From positions 186,282 through 250,281 of the forward strand of contig NZ_QVMT01000004.1 in NCBI RefSeq assembly GCF_003418935.1: 64,000 bases of DNA. Reading direction: 5' to 3'. Position numbers and translations under genes: made by a program. The notes beneath the pieces are model-generated. The model was not told the DNA's origin. It saw nothing but the letters and a program-made list of their open reading frames with translations, and made no database searches. Source of the stretch: Emticicia sp. C21. Its GTDB lineage: Bacteria; Bacteroidota; Bacteroidia; Cytophagales; Spirosomataceae. How positions within the stretch are numbered: the stretch's first letter is position 1; every line of letters starts with the position of its first letter. This document shows, one piece after another, positions 8,347 through 16,849 of this stretch.

Positions 8347-10740
8347 CTACTCCGATTTCAATGATTTCACAGGATTCATCAACGCTGCTTTAATTACCTG
8401 ATACCCTACGGTTAAAGTAGCAACTACAAACGTTGACGCAATAGCTAATATAAATACTTCTGGTTTAATGTCGATATGGAATTTAAAATCCTGAAGCCAG
8501 CCGTTCATTAACCACCATGCTAATGGTGCAGCTACTATAAATGCAATAATAATAAGGCGGGAAAACTCTTTTCCGAAAATCCAGATAATATTACTAATGC
8601 TCCCACCCAATACTTTTCTGATACCGATTTCTTTGGTTTTTTGCGCTACCATAAATGAAACCAGGCCATATAAACCTAAACAACCAATAAAGATTGCAAT
8701 CCCCGAGAATGTCTGAATCAGTTTAAGCATGAGGCTTTCAGTTTCATAAAATCTGGCTATTCTTTCATCAAGGAACTGATGTTCATATATCTGGTCGGGA
8801 TGCGCTTTTGTCCATATCTTTTCTACAGCCGCAAGTGTAGTTTGTGCATTGGCCATATTCAGTTTCAAACCATACATTTCATAATTTCTACCTAAAGTAG
8901 TTATGCAAAGTGGATTTATTTCTTCGTGAAATGATCTGTCATGAAAATCTTTTACCACGCCTACAATTGGCCCTGTACTTTGACCTCCATCCATTGACAC
9001 TATTTTCCCTATAACCTCCTGAGGTGAGGTGAGGTTTAGTTTACGAACAAATGTTTCATTCACCACACATTCTCTCATACTATCAGCGGCAAAAACGTTT
9101 CTACCAGCTACTATTTCCAAGCCAAAAGTGGGTACATATTGCTCGTCAGCTGATTTTACATTTACTCTGAACACCTCTTCTTCTGCCCGGTTGTCAAATC
9201 TTACAGAAGTGCTCCAGTTTGAGCTTGAAGCAGGCGGTCTGAAAAAAGTAGATACTTCCTCTACCCCACTAATAGACTCAAACTGGTTTTTTAAAGTTTT
9301 CTGTCTGTTTAAATCTGTACCGGTAGCCATTGGAACCAACACAATAGCATCTTTTTCAAAACCAAGATCAGATTTTTGCGCATATTTCATCTGTCTGGCA
9401 ATAACAACCATGCCGATTATCAGAACCTGAGAAATAGCAAATTGTGTAATAATGAGTGTACGTCGTGTGTTAAAACCACCTATATTTTGTTGAGATAGTT
9501 TCCCTTTAAGAGCGAGAACAGGCTGAAACCCGGCCAATATAAGACCGGGATAAGACCCAGAAAATAAAGTAACTACTACAATTAATGAGACAATGAAAAG
9601 CATTAACTGCCAATCACTGACCAAACTAATACTGATTTGAGAACTGAACCAGGTATTTACATAAGGTAGCGCAGCAATAGCTAATACTATAGCTACGGCA
9701 CCACCTACTAGGCTTATCAGTCCGGTTTCGGAAATAAATTGCCAGAAAAGTTGCATTCTTACGCTACCTAATACTTTTCTTACACCTACTTCTTTAGAGC
9801 GTTTTAATGCCTGTGCTGTGGCAAGATTAATGAAATTAACGCAAGCAGTAATAATCAGGAACATGCCGATAAACGACAATACCCATAGGTTCTTTTTTTC
9901 CATCGGGCCGCTATAACGAGCATCGAAGTGCATTTCAGCTAATGGCTGGAATTTATAATGATGTACATTTTTCGATGTAGGGCGATACTTCTTCACATAA
10001 GCAGGCATTACTTTTTCCACCTGCGCAGCAGAAATACCGGGGCGAAGCAAAACAAAACATTGCATAGGGCTGGCGATACCTCCCCATGAATCATCGCTGG
10101 CAAACCATTCATTATAAGATTTTAAGGTAGGATATGAAGCATAAATATCTGTTTGTCTATCGGAATTGTTTGGAAAATTTTTCAGTATACCTGTAACCTT
10201 AAACTCAATGCGGTTATCCAGTTTGAAAGTTTTGTTAATTGGGTTTTCGTCACCAAAGTACTTTTTAGCAGCTTTTTCTGTTATAATGGCCGTATTAGGC
10301 TCGCTTAAAACCGTTTTCTTATCGCCTTGTAAAAGCGGGTAATTGAAGATGTCGAAAAACTCAGGTTCGGTAAAGGCCACACCCTGTTCATCTCTGAATT
10401 TCTTGATTTCGTTGCCCTGTTTTACTGTAATCAACTGCTCATCGAACGTACAGATGCGGGCGACTTTCTCACCGAAAGTATAGTCATTTCTGAATGCCTT
10501 GCCTAATGGATTGGGTACGCTGAAAGTATAGCTGATATTATCGCGGTGTTGCTCAGTAACAATGCGATAAATACGATTGGAATTTTGGTGGAAATTGTCG
10601 AAGCTCAAATGGTGCTTTACCAATACGAAAATAAGGATTCCGCAACTCATGCTCAACGCCAGCCCCATAACATTAATTAAGGCATAAACTTTATTGCGTT
10701 GCAGATTCCTTATTGCGATTTTTAAATAGTTCTTCAACAT
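8347..10740 (-). CDS. MacB/FtsX-type ABC permease, array member 4, with its own sigma-54-like promoter
   Basis: A 797-residue permease starting MLKNYLKIAIRNLQRNKVYAL. The coupling helices are KRSKEVGVRKVLGSVRMQL and KTKEIGIRKVLGGSISNI, and it ends MNPVKSLKSE. It belongs with members 6 and 14: all three have a second periplasmic domain ending in KIW-K--PD-(I/V)(Y/F)E(Y/H) followed by (A/I)RFYE or NFYQ. Members 4 and 14 also share GLYGLVSFM before the second coupling helix. It is the promoter-proximal gene of the left part of the array, with a TGGCAT element 36 bp upstream of the ATG and the paired dyad beyond it. It probably leads a transcript through the hydrolase and permeases 3, 2 and 1. 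Confidence 0.95.
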   Translation of the reverse strand: MLKNYLKIAIRNLQRNKVYALINVMGLALSMSCGILIFVLVKHHLSFDNFHQNSNRIYRIVTEQHRDNISYTFSVPNPLGKAFRNDYTFGEKVARICTFDEQLITVKQGNEIKKFRDEQGVAFTEPEFFDIFNYPLLQGDKKTVLSEPNTAIITEKAAKKYFGDENPINKTFKLDNRIEFKVTGILKNFPNNSDRQTDIYASYPTLKSYNEWFASDDSWGGIASPMQCFVLLRPGISAAQVEKVMPAYVKKYRPTSKNVHHYKFQPLAEMHFDARYSGPMEKKNLWVLSFIGMFLIITACVNFINLATAQALKRSKEVGVRKVLGSVRMQLFWQFISETGLISLVGGAVAIVLAIAALPYVNTWFSSQISISLVSDWQLMLFIVSLIVVVTLFSGSYPGLILAGFQPVLALKGKLSQQNIGGFNTRRTLIITQFAISQVLIIGMVVIARQMKYAQKSDLGFEKDAIVLVPMATGTDLNRQKTLKNQFESISGVEEVSTFFRPPASSSNWSTSVRFDNRAEEEVFRVNVKSADEQYVPTFGLEIVAGRNVFAADSMRECVVNETFVRKLNLTSPQEVIGKIVSMDGGQSTGPIVGVVKDFHDRSFHEEINPLCITTLGRNYEMYGLKLNMANAQTTLAAVEKIWTKAHPDQIYEHQFLDERIARFYETESLMLKLIQTFSGIAIFIGCLGLYGLVSFMVAQKTKEIGIRKVLGGSISNIIWIFGKEFSRLIIIAFIVAAPLAWWLMNGWLQDFKFHIDIKPEVFILAIASTFVVATLTVGYQVIKAALMNPVKSLKSE

Positions 10741-10775
10741 AGCTTTTTCATAATTTTGTATTGTACAATATAATT

Positions 10776-10791
10776 ATCTAAAGCCATGCCA
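10776..10791 (-). promoter_or_regulatory. Sigma-54-like promoter element of permease 4
   Basis: Read on the minus strand it is TGGCATGGCTTTAGAT. The -24 part TGGCA matches the sigma-54 consensus, and a G stands 12 bases below the GG as expected. The following base is A where C is usual. The same element recurs at 16725-16740 and 46668-46683. The ATG lies about 36 bp downstream. Confidence 0.65.
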
Positions 10792-10845
10792 AAAACACAA
10801 ATCACTAACAATCAACCAATTACAGCAAAACAATAAAAAGAAATC

Positions 10846-10882
10846 TGTCCGTTTTCGGACGACTTTCGTACGGTGACGGACA
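10846..10882 (-). promoter_or_regulatory. Paired dyad, putative sigma-54 activator site (copy a)
   Basis: The first dyad is TGTCCGTTTTCGGAC (10846-10860) and the second, degenerate dyad is TCGTACGGTGACGGACA (10866-10882). Centres are about 21 bp apart, or two helical turns. The site ends 54 bp from the TGGCAT element. It matches copies at 16794-16831 and 46738-46774. It also lies in the divergent gap before the plus-strand gene at 11039. The rest of this 298-bp gap (10741-11038) shows nothing I can name. Confidence 0.7.
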
Positions 10883-11038
10883 AGGTACTTTTCATCCTTC
10901 CCATTTTTATTTTTATGTAACGATTTATGTATTCTATGCGCCTGATTCTGTTGTATAACCGAAAGTCATTTCTTTGAAAGTCGTTATGATGAAGTTTTGT
11001 ACTGAAATTATTAATCAGCACAAAAATTTCATTGAGTT

Positions 11039-11623
11039 ATGCAATCAAAATCATCGGTTCTCGACAAAAAATTTTGGGCTATTTGTCTAGTATTAGGGCA
11101 GTTCATTGTGATTATCAGTTCTTTTCTCTGGAAAGAAAACGGCCGCCATTCTGTCAATGGCTCAGTTCTGGTATTTTTTTCTACTCTATTCCTTGCTATT
11201 GGTATGGTGGGTTTGTTCTACGTGCTCAAACCAAAAATGCCCATCTATTCACGCTTAGGCTTTTTATATGGTATGTATGGTATCTTCGGAGGAGTTGGTT
11301 TTGCCTTTGAGGGATTGTATTCAAGTGCTTTAAATATTTCAGATACAATCGGTCTCGAAGCATTTAAATCTTTTCCCACACAGATGAATCTGGTTCTTTA
11401 TTGGAGTGGGCCAGCTTTTCCGCTTACATTCCTGATTCTGGGCATTGTTTATATCCGTGTTAAGGTCGTGAAATGGTGGGTTGGTGTAATGCTGTCTTTA
11501 GGAGGCATTACTTTCCCTATAAGCCGGATTTTACGCAACGAATGGATTGCTCATTTGAATGATGTCATTCTATTTATACCTTTATGTATCATTGCCTACC
11601 AATTCTGGAACGACGCTGAATAA
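11039..11623 (+). CDS. Multi-pass membrane protein of unknown function
   Basis: A 194-residue hydrophobic protein with about six membrane segments (near residues 12-30, 41-62, 72-92, 117-138, 142-158 and 169-187). I do not recognise a named family. Its stop overlaps the start of the next gene by one base (TAATG), so it is translationally coupled to the LytS-like kinase at 11623 and forms a three-gene operon with the kinase and LytTR regulator. A role as a sensory or signalling membrane partner of the kinase is plausible but is inference from position only. I used the ATG at 11039; another frame opening at 11032 is a shadow. Confidence 0.75.
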   Translation: MQSKSSVLDKKFWAICLVLGQFIVIISSFLWKENGRHSVNGSVLVFFSTLFLAIGMVGLFYVLKPKMPIYSRLGFLYGMYGIFGGVGFAFEGLYSSALNISDTIGLEAFKSFPTQMNLVLYWSGPAFPLTFLILGIVYIRVKVVKWWVGVMLSLGGITFPISRILRNEWIAHLNDVILFIPLCIIAYQFWNDAE

Positions 11624-12732
11624 TGAGACCTAATAATTTTTTCAGTAATTCATTCTTTCAGTTTATTATCATTACCCTCATCAACTTCGGGTTAGGAGGA
11701 GGTCTGTTTCTATTCGCAACCCTTTCAGGTTATGAAGCTCCTGCAGACGCTCCTCTTGGAGCATCCAACGATTTTATATTTTATGATAATCTGCTTGAAT
11801 CATTCATGGCTGTTGTGGTTATCTACCTCTACCGCCGTTATACTTTTATCGACAAACAAAAAACCTTTTTAAACTACTTAACCCTGGGTATTCTTTTATA
11901 TGCAGGCAAAGGGCTATTAATACTTTTGAGTGCCAAAGACATGCCGTTCCACTATACTTTCCACGATTTATTTTTCAGGATTAACGGCTCTATTGTATTC
12001 AGGCTGAATCTGGTTTGGGCAGGTTTATTTGCTTATTACTGGGTAGAAAACGAGAAAACCCGGGAACAGCACTTTTTATTGAAAGAATTAGAATTGACCC
12101 AATTAAAAGAACTCAAAACCAAAGCAGATTTAGAAGCTTTACAGGCTAAAATCAACCCGCATTTTCTTTATAATTCCCTGAATTCTATTGCCAATGCCAT
12201 AGAAGATGAGCCGCAAAAAGCCAAACAGATGACCTTGTTATTGAGTAAGTTTTTCAGATTTACCACCAATTCGCAAAGCCAATATTACTGGACATTGAAT
12301 GAAGAACTGGATTTAGTACAAACCTACCTCTCAATCGAAAAAATCAGGTTTGGTGATAGACTTGATTTTATGATTCCAGCACCTGAATCAGAACTATCTG
12401 CCTGCTTGATTCCACGTTTTCTTATTCAGCCTTTAGTGGAAAATGCCATTAAGCATGGCATTTCAAAAATAGCGGGTAAAGGCATGATGGGTATACAGGC
12501 AAGTGCCTCGAATGAGTTTATAGAATTGAAGATTTATGACAATGGTGTGCTTTTTCAGTCGGGTTTTCAGCAAGGCTATGGATTAAGAAGTATCCATGAA
12601 AAAATAAAATTGCTAGGTGGAGAAAACGCTACCGTCGAAGTTTTCAATGAGTCTCCTGTAAGTATTAACAATTACCATGAATATCCCACTAAATATATTC
12701 TAATTCGTCTTCCTAAAAAGTATACATCATGA
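11623..12732 (+). CDS. LytS-type sensor histidine kinase
   Basis: A 369-residue inner-membrane kinase of the His_kinase (LytS/YehU) class. About four membrane segments occupy residues 10-34, 56-72, 82-103 and 122-142. A short coiled coil follows near 150-175. The phospho-acceptor is in the motif KINPHFLYNSLNSI, with the His at residue 180. The ATPase N-box QPLVENAIKHG has its Asn near 274, DNG near 306-308 stands for the G1 box, and GYGLRSIHEK near 319 for the second glycine motif. There is no periplasmic sensor domain of any size. It overlaps the response regulator by four bases (ATGA), so it surely forms a pair with it. The stimulus is unknown. Confidence 0.94.
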   Translation: MRPNNFFSNSFFQFIIITLINFGLGGGLFLFATLSGYEAPADAPLGASNDFIFYDNLLESFMAVVVIYLYRRYTFIDKQKTFLNYLTLGILLYAGKGLLILLSAKDMPFHYTFHDLFFRINGSIVFRLNLVWAGLFAYYWVENEKTREQHFLLKELELTQLKELKTKADLEALQAKINPHFLYNSLNSIANAIEDEPQKAKQMTLLLSKFFRFTTNSQSQYYWTLNEELDLVQTYLSIEKIRFGDRLDFMIPAPESELSACLIPRFLIQPLVENAIKHGISKIAGKGMMGIQASASNEFIELKIYDNGVLFQSGFQQGYGLRSIHEKIKLLGGENATVEVFNESPVSINNYHEYPTKYILIRLPKKYTS

Positions 12733-13484
12733 AAACAGTTATTATCGAAGATGAAGAATTGGCGATTAAAGGTCTGAAAAATCTCCTGGCCGGATACCCT
12801 GATTTTTTTGATATAGCAGCCATTGCCTGTAATGGTGAAGAGGCGGTCGACATGGTAGAAATCCATAAGCCCGATGTTATCTTCTTAGATATAGAAATGC
12901 CCGTTTTCAATGGTTTTGAGGTATTGAAACGATTGAAAAACATGCCTTTAATTGTGTTCACAACAGCCTATGATGACTTTGCTGTCAAAGCCTTCGAAGA
13001 AAACTCAATAGATTATCTACTAAAACCTATCGAAAAACAACGCTTCCACTTAACAGTAGAAAGGCTTAAACAAAAACGCTTAGAAAAACACAATCAGATT
13101 GATTTTCAGCAATTTGCCTCCCTTTTACATACGCTCGGAAACAAAAAAGAAATCCATTCTCTGACGGTAAAAGCAGGCGAAAAACTATTGTTTATTTCCA
13201 TTGCCGAAATCGCTTATTTCTTCGCCGAAGAACGTTATGTTTTTCTGAATACGCTTGCTGGGAAACAGTATCTGACCAATTATACTATTCAGAATTTGGA
13301 AGACATATTACCGAAGGAATTTGTCAGAGTAAGTCGCTCGGCCATTATTAACTCAAAACATATTCTGGAAGCACAACGTTTTTTTACTGGTAATTATATG
13401 ATTATATTGAAAGACTCAAAGAGGTCAAAAATTGAAACAGGCCGCAAATACGTTGAAAACTTTGTTAAATTATTTGACTATTAA
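12729..13484 (+). CDS. LytTR-family response regulator
   Basis: A 251-residue response regulator. The receiver domain has the acidic pocket at E7-D8, the phospho-acceptor Asp54 in VIFLDIEMP, the switch Thr79 and Lys99 in LLKP. The DNA-binding LytTR domain spans roughly residues 145-250, with the usual FVRVSRSAIIN segment. It overlaps the kinase gene at ATGA. LytTR regulators of this class usually bind direct repeats upstream of their targets. I see no such repeat that I can assign. The adjacent lipoprotein gene, 87 bp downstream on the same strand, is the nearest possible target. Confidence 0.94.
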   Translation: MKTVIIEDEELAIKGLKNLLAGYPDFFDIAAIACNGEEAVDMVEIHKPDVIFLDIEMPVFNGFEVLKRLKNMPLIVFTTAYDDFAVKAFEENSIDYLLKPIEKQRFHLTVERLKQKRLEKHNQIDFQQFASLLHTLGNKKEIHSLTVKAGEKLLFISIAEIAYFFAEERYVFLNTLAGKQYLTNYTIQNLEDILPKEFVRVSRSAIINSKHILEAQRFFTGNYMIILKDSKRSKIETGRKYVENFVKLFDY

Positions 13485-13571
13485 CTATTTAGCCTGAAAG
13501 ATTTTTACTGGTATTCCAACCATTTTCTAAAGAACAGTATCATAATAGTATTACCTTAAATCTATTTTTGT

Positions 13572-14093
13572 ATGAAAAAATTCATGCTATTATTAAGTTT
13601 TATGGCAGTAATGATGTCTTGCGAAAAGGCGGCAGATGATATGTCGGCCAATGCAGATGATTTACCTGCTACAGCGAATACAAAAGATGGTGAGAATCCG
13701 AATGCACCAGTATCAAGCAAAGATCCTGGCGCCGTTTCAAAACCAACTGAATATTATTTTGCAGGTTATCAGGTGAGCAAAACAGCAGGTTCGGAAAAAC
13801 TGGGGATGGATATAGTTAAGAAAGCTCCTGATAATACGGCATATCTTAATATAAGCGGCTTTAGCTACGTAAATATGTATGGTGCTACTTATACCCACAA
13901 CGAAGCGGATGGGTCTCTCAAAAATACTGAAGTAATCACAACCGAAATGGCTGGCCCTGCTGACGCTATGAAAGCAGAAGATGAATTATACAAGAATCTG
14001 GCTAAGGCAACCAAAATAGTTTATGAAACCAATCAGGTAAAATTACTAATTGGAAATCCGGCAACTGAAGTAATGATATTTAAGAAAAGATAA
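13572..14093 (+). CDS. Putative lipoprotein of unknown function
   Basis: A 173-residue protein with a lipoprotein signal: a short hydrophobic stretch ending in VMMSC, with the lipid-accepting Cys at residue 17. The next 40 residues are low in complexity and rich in Ala, Asp, Asn and Lys. The body (residues 55-173) has no family I recognise. It follows the LytTR regulator by 87 bp on the same strand and is followed by a strong bidirectional terminator. A TATTTTTG sequence at 13563-13570 resembles a Bacteroidota -7 box but lies too close to the ATG to be convincing. Confidence 0.8.
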   Translation: MKKFMLLLSFMAVMMSCEKAADDMSANADDLPATANTKDGENPNAPVSSKDPGAVSKPTEYYFAGYQVSKTAGSEKLGMDIVKKAPDNTAYLNISGFSYVNMYGATYTHNEADGSLKNTEVITTEMAGPADAMKAEDELYKNLAKATKIVYETNQVKLLIGNPATEVMIFKKR

Positions 14094-14112
14094 GATTTGG
14101 AACTGAATGATA

Positions 14113-14149
14113 AAAAAATGGCAAAAGGGCTTCCCTCTTGCCATTTTTA
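14113..14149. terminator. Bidirectional hairpin terminator
   Basis: The arms AAAATGGCAAAAGGG and CCTCTTGCCATTTTT flank a short loop, with A and T runs on the outer sides. It sits between two convergent genes, the lipoprotein at 13572 and the permease at 14189. Confidence 0.85.
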
Positions 14150-14188
14150 TTTTTATAAAAAACAAAACTCTTTATTCCGTTCTCCAAA

Positions 14189-16585
14189 TTATTCCGTCTT
14201 CAACGATTTCACCGGGTTCATCAAAGCCGCTCTTAACGCCTGTCCACCAACAGTCAGAAACGCAATAATAATCGTAATCACAGCTGTAATAACGAAAATG
14301 GGAACGCCGATTGAAATGCGATAAGGATAGTTCTTGAGCCATTCCTGAGCTGCATAAAATGCCAACGGGAAAGCAAAAATAAATGATAAACCTACCAGTT
14401 TCAGAAAGTCGGTAGAAAGCAATTGAATAAGACTACCTACCGATGCACCCAATACTTTACGGATACCTATTTCTTTGGTGCGTTTTTCTGCCGATAAAGT
14501 GGCCAGACCAAACAAGCCAATGCACGAAATAAAGATAGTGAGCGCTGCACCAAATAGCATAATTTGTTTCCATTTAGCTTCTGACTCATATTTTTTCAGA
14601 TTTTCAGCTTCCATAAACTTATAATCATACGAGTTGATAGGAAACAATTTTCTAAAAGTCTTTTCAATATGTTTCAGGCTTGCTACCTCTGTATTGGGCT
14701 TAATTTTAATATAAACTGTTCCGTATCTGTTACCAGGTTTCATTGTAAATAGTTGTGAGCCAATTTCCTGATTTAAGGCATTAAAATGATGGTTTTTCAC
14801 TACGCCTATTACCTTATATTTGGTATTATTATCATACCAGAAATTCACTTCCTGCCCTATTGGGTTTTTCCAGCCCGCTTTCTTTACAAATGCCTCATTC
14901 ACAATGACAGATTGCGTAGAATCTGAAGGAAAATCAGGAGAAAAATTGCGACCCTGTAAAATAGGTATTTTCAGAAGCGGCAAGAACGCCGGATTCACAG
15001 TTTCGTAGGCAAAATCAATTTGTTTATCACCATTAATCTTGGCAATTGTCCCCCATTGTCCACCATTTTTAGGGGCAACTTCAACGATATTCGGGTTTTT
15101 CTTCAATTCGTCAATCAATACATGTGCTTCGCTATGCGCCATTCGCCATTTATCAACTGTTATCAGGTTTTTATCATCGTAGCCTAATTCTTTGGTAGTT
15201 AGATAATCAAACTGTGAATAGATGGTAAGCGTAGCAATAATCAGAAAAGAAGCCAGGCCAAACTGCACTACTACCAGACTTTTCTGCAAATAGTTTTTAC
15301 CAGTCAGATTAAAACGGCTATATAAAGTCTTCACCGGGTCATAGCCTGACAATACCAAAGCAGGATAAAAACCTGCCAGTAGGCTCGTAATAAAGAAAAG
15401 TACAATATATGCTACAACTAGTTTAACATCAAACAAATAAGAGAATGCCAGAGCTTTATTAGCCAATTGGTTAAATGTAGGCAATACAATTTGCAAAATA
15501 CCAATAGCCAACATAAAGGCTATTGAACATAATACAAAAGACTCGCCTAAAAACTGCATAATCAATTGTTTCCTATCCCCACCTACTACCTTTCTTACAC
15601 CAATTTCTTTGGCACGTTTCAACGAACGGGCAACCGTCAGATTAATAAAGTTGATACAGGCAATCAGCAAAATAAAGAGCGCAATACCGGTCAGGATATA
15701 AGAGAATGTAGGATTACTAGCATCAGACAGACCATTTTGCGCAGCAAAAGCCGTGCTCAGGTGCATATCAGTCAATGGTTGAAGAGCATAGCGGGCTTTT
15801 TCCTTTATATCATAATCCTTCATCATCTTCTGAATACTCTCCTTTGCATCAGCTTCATACACTCGTTTCATTTTTGCTTCAGCGGCAGTTGCAGTAGAGT
15901 TTGGCTGTAATAATACAAACGTATTCAGAAAGAAGTTAAACCAGTTTTCATTATTCTGATACTCTTCGTTCTTAACAATCATCGGCAACAAAAAATCAAA
16001 TTTAACAGATGAGTTCTGAGGTGCTTTTTTGGCTACTCCTGTAATCTGATAAGGGACTAATTTTTCATCTTCTACAAAGTCGATGGTCTTACCCAATACA
16101 TCTGTATTCTTGAAGAGTTTTTCAGCCATTTCATCTGTAATAACTACTGATTTAGGCTTTTCAAGTGCCGTAGCCGGATTCCCACTAATCAATGGAAATG
16201 TGAATACAGAAAAGAAATTACGGTCGGTTTCCATCATGCCATACCCTTTGATTTCTGCTCCCTGACGAATATTTCTGAAATCGCTTCTTAATCTTACAAA
16301 AGACTGAATGTCAGGCACGCCATCCTTGAATTTCGGACCCTGGAAATAGCCAGTAGTACCATCCCCCTGTTTCACGCTCCCATCTGGGTTAATCCATTGG
16401 GTAGTAACCCGATAGATATTAGCACTATTGGCATGGAAGCGGTCGTAACTCACCTCATCTTTGGTATAAAGCATAATGAGCATAGCTGCTGCCAAGCCAA
16501 TGCTTAATCCGGCAATATTAATAAAGCTGTAAACCTTATTCCGGAAAAGGTTACGCCATGCGATTTTTAAGTAATTGCGTATCAT
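14189..16585 (-). CDS. MacB/FtsX-type ABC permease, array member 5
   Basis: A 798-residue permease. I prefer the ATG at 16585 (MIRNYLKIAWRNLFRNKVYS) over one two codons upstream, because it matches the paralogues. The coupling helices are KRAKEIGVRKVVGGDRKQL and RTKEIGIRKVLGASVGSL, and it ends MNPVKSLKTE. Module 1 closes with GYDPVKTLYSR in place of the usual LKGK. It has its own sigma-54-like element at 16725-16740, with a family A repeat standing between promoter and gene. The terminator at 14113-14149 ends this transcript, so it is probably a one-gene unit under the shared regulator. Confidence 0.95.
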   Translation of the reverse strand: MIRNYLKIAWRNLFRNKVYSFINIAGLSIGLAAAMLIMLYTKDEVSYDRFHANSANIYRVTTQWINPDGSVKQGDGTTGYFQGPKFKDGVPDIQSFVRLRSDFRNIRQGAEIKGYGMMETDRNFFSVFTFPLISGNPATALEKPKSVVITDEMAEKLFKNTDVLGKTIDFVEDEKLVPYQITGVAKKAPQNSSVKFDFLLPMIVKNEEYQNNENWFNFFLNTFVLLQPNSTATAAEAKMKRVYEADAKESIQKMMKDYDIKEKARYALQPLTDMHLSTAFAAQNGLSDASNPTFSYILTGIALFILLIACINFINLTVARSLKRAKEIGVRKVVGGDRKQLIMQFLGESFVLCSIAFMLAIGILQIVLPTFNQLANKALAFSYLFDVKLVVAYIVLFFITSLLAGFYPALVLSGYDPVKTLYSRFNLTGKNYLQKSLVVVQFGLASFLIIATLTIYSQFDYLTTKELGYDDKNLITVDKWRMAHSEAHVLIDELKKNPNIVEVAPKNGGQWGTIAKINGDKQIDFAYETVNPAFLPLLKIPILQGRNFSPDFPSDSTQSVIVNEAFVKKAGWKNPIGQEVNFWYDNNTKYKVIGVVKNHHFNALNQEIGSQLFTMKPGNRYGTVYIKIKPNTEVASLKHIEKTFRKLFPINSYDYKFMEAENLKKYESEAKWKQIMLFGAALTIFISCIGLFGLATLSAEKRTKEIGIRKVLGASVGSLIQLLSTDFLKLVGLSFIFAFPLAFYAAQEWLKNYPYRISIGVPIFVITAVITIIIAFLTVGGQALRAALMNPVKSLKTE

Positions 16586-16680
16586 AAACACCCCTAGCCC
16601 CCAAAGGGGGACTTTTTTTAAGTTAGATAATATATACTCCCAACCGCGCGACGGTCGCCCCTAAAGGGGAGTTTCTAAAA
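16586..16680. repeat. Family A intergenic inverted repeat, in a promoter leader
   Basis: The left arm CACCCCTAGCCCCCAAAGGG starts a few bases from the ATG of permease 5. The right arm reads GTCGCCCCTAAAGGGGAG and is preceded by the CCGCGCGACGG block, also seen at 36818 and, with changes, at 39388. The sigma-54-like promoter lies beyond it, so the repeat is in the predicted 5' leader. Confidence 0.8.
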
Positions 16681-16724
16681 TTAAACAATTTCCAGTATAG
16701 CCTTTTCATTTTTAAAACTTTATT

Positions 16725-16740
16725 ATCCAAAGCTATGCCA
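16725..16740 (-). promoter_or_regulatory. Sigma-54-like promoter element of permease 5
   Basis: The minus strand reads TGGCATAGCTTTGGAT. It differs at two positions from the element before permease 4 and continues with the same GATAAT extension. It has GG and then G at the expected 12-base spacing, with A in place of C at the last position. The ATG is about 140 bp downstream. Confidence 0.65.
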
Positions 16741-16793
16741 AAACTTCAATACACTCACTATCAATACATTACATCCAATTAAAAATAAAATCC

Positions 16794-16831
16794 TGTCCAT
16801 TTTCGGACAGGATTTCGTACAGTAACGGACA
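16794..16831 (-). promoter_or_regulatory. Paired dyad, putative sigma-54 activator site (copy b)
   Basis: The first dyad TGTCCATTTTCGGACA (16794-16809) and the second TTCGTACAGTAACGGACA (to 16831) align with copies a and c. The near end is 53 bp from the TGGCAT element. It starts only 19 bp from the stop of permease 6. Confidence 0.7.
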
Positions 16832-16849
16832 ATACTTTCTCCATTTCCC

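Noticed and set aside
10812-11021. Minus-strand ORF of 69 codons over the activator site before permease 4
   Set aside because: It covers the conserved dyad, has no family resemblance, and the region is better explained as regulatory DNA.
13561-13571. TATTTTTG as promoter -7 box for the lipoprotein
   Set aside because: It is only one base from the ATG and lacks a convincing -33 TTTG at the right distance.
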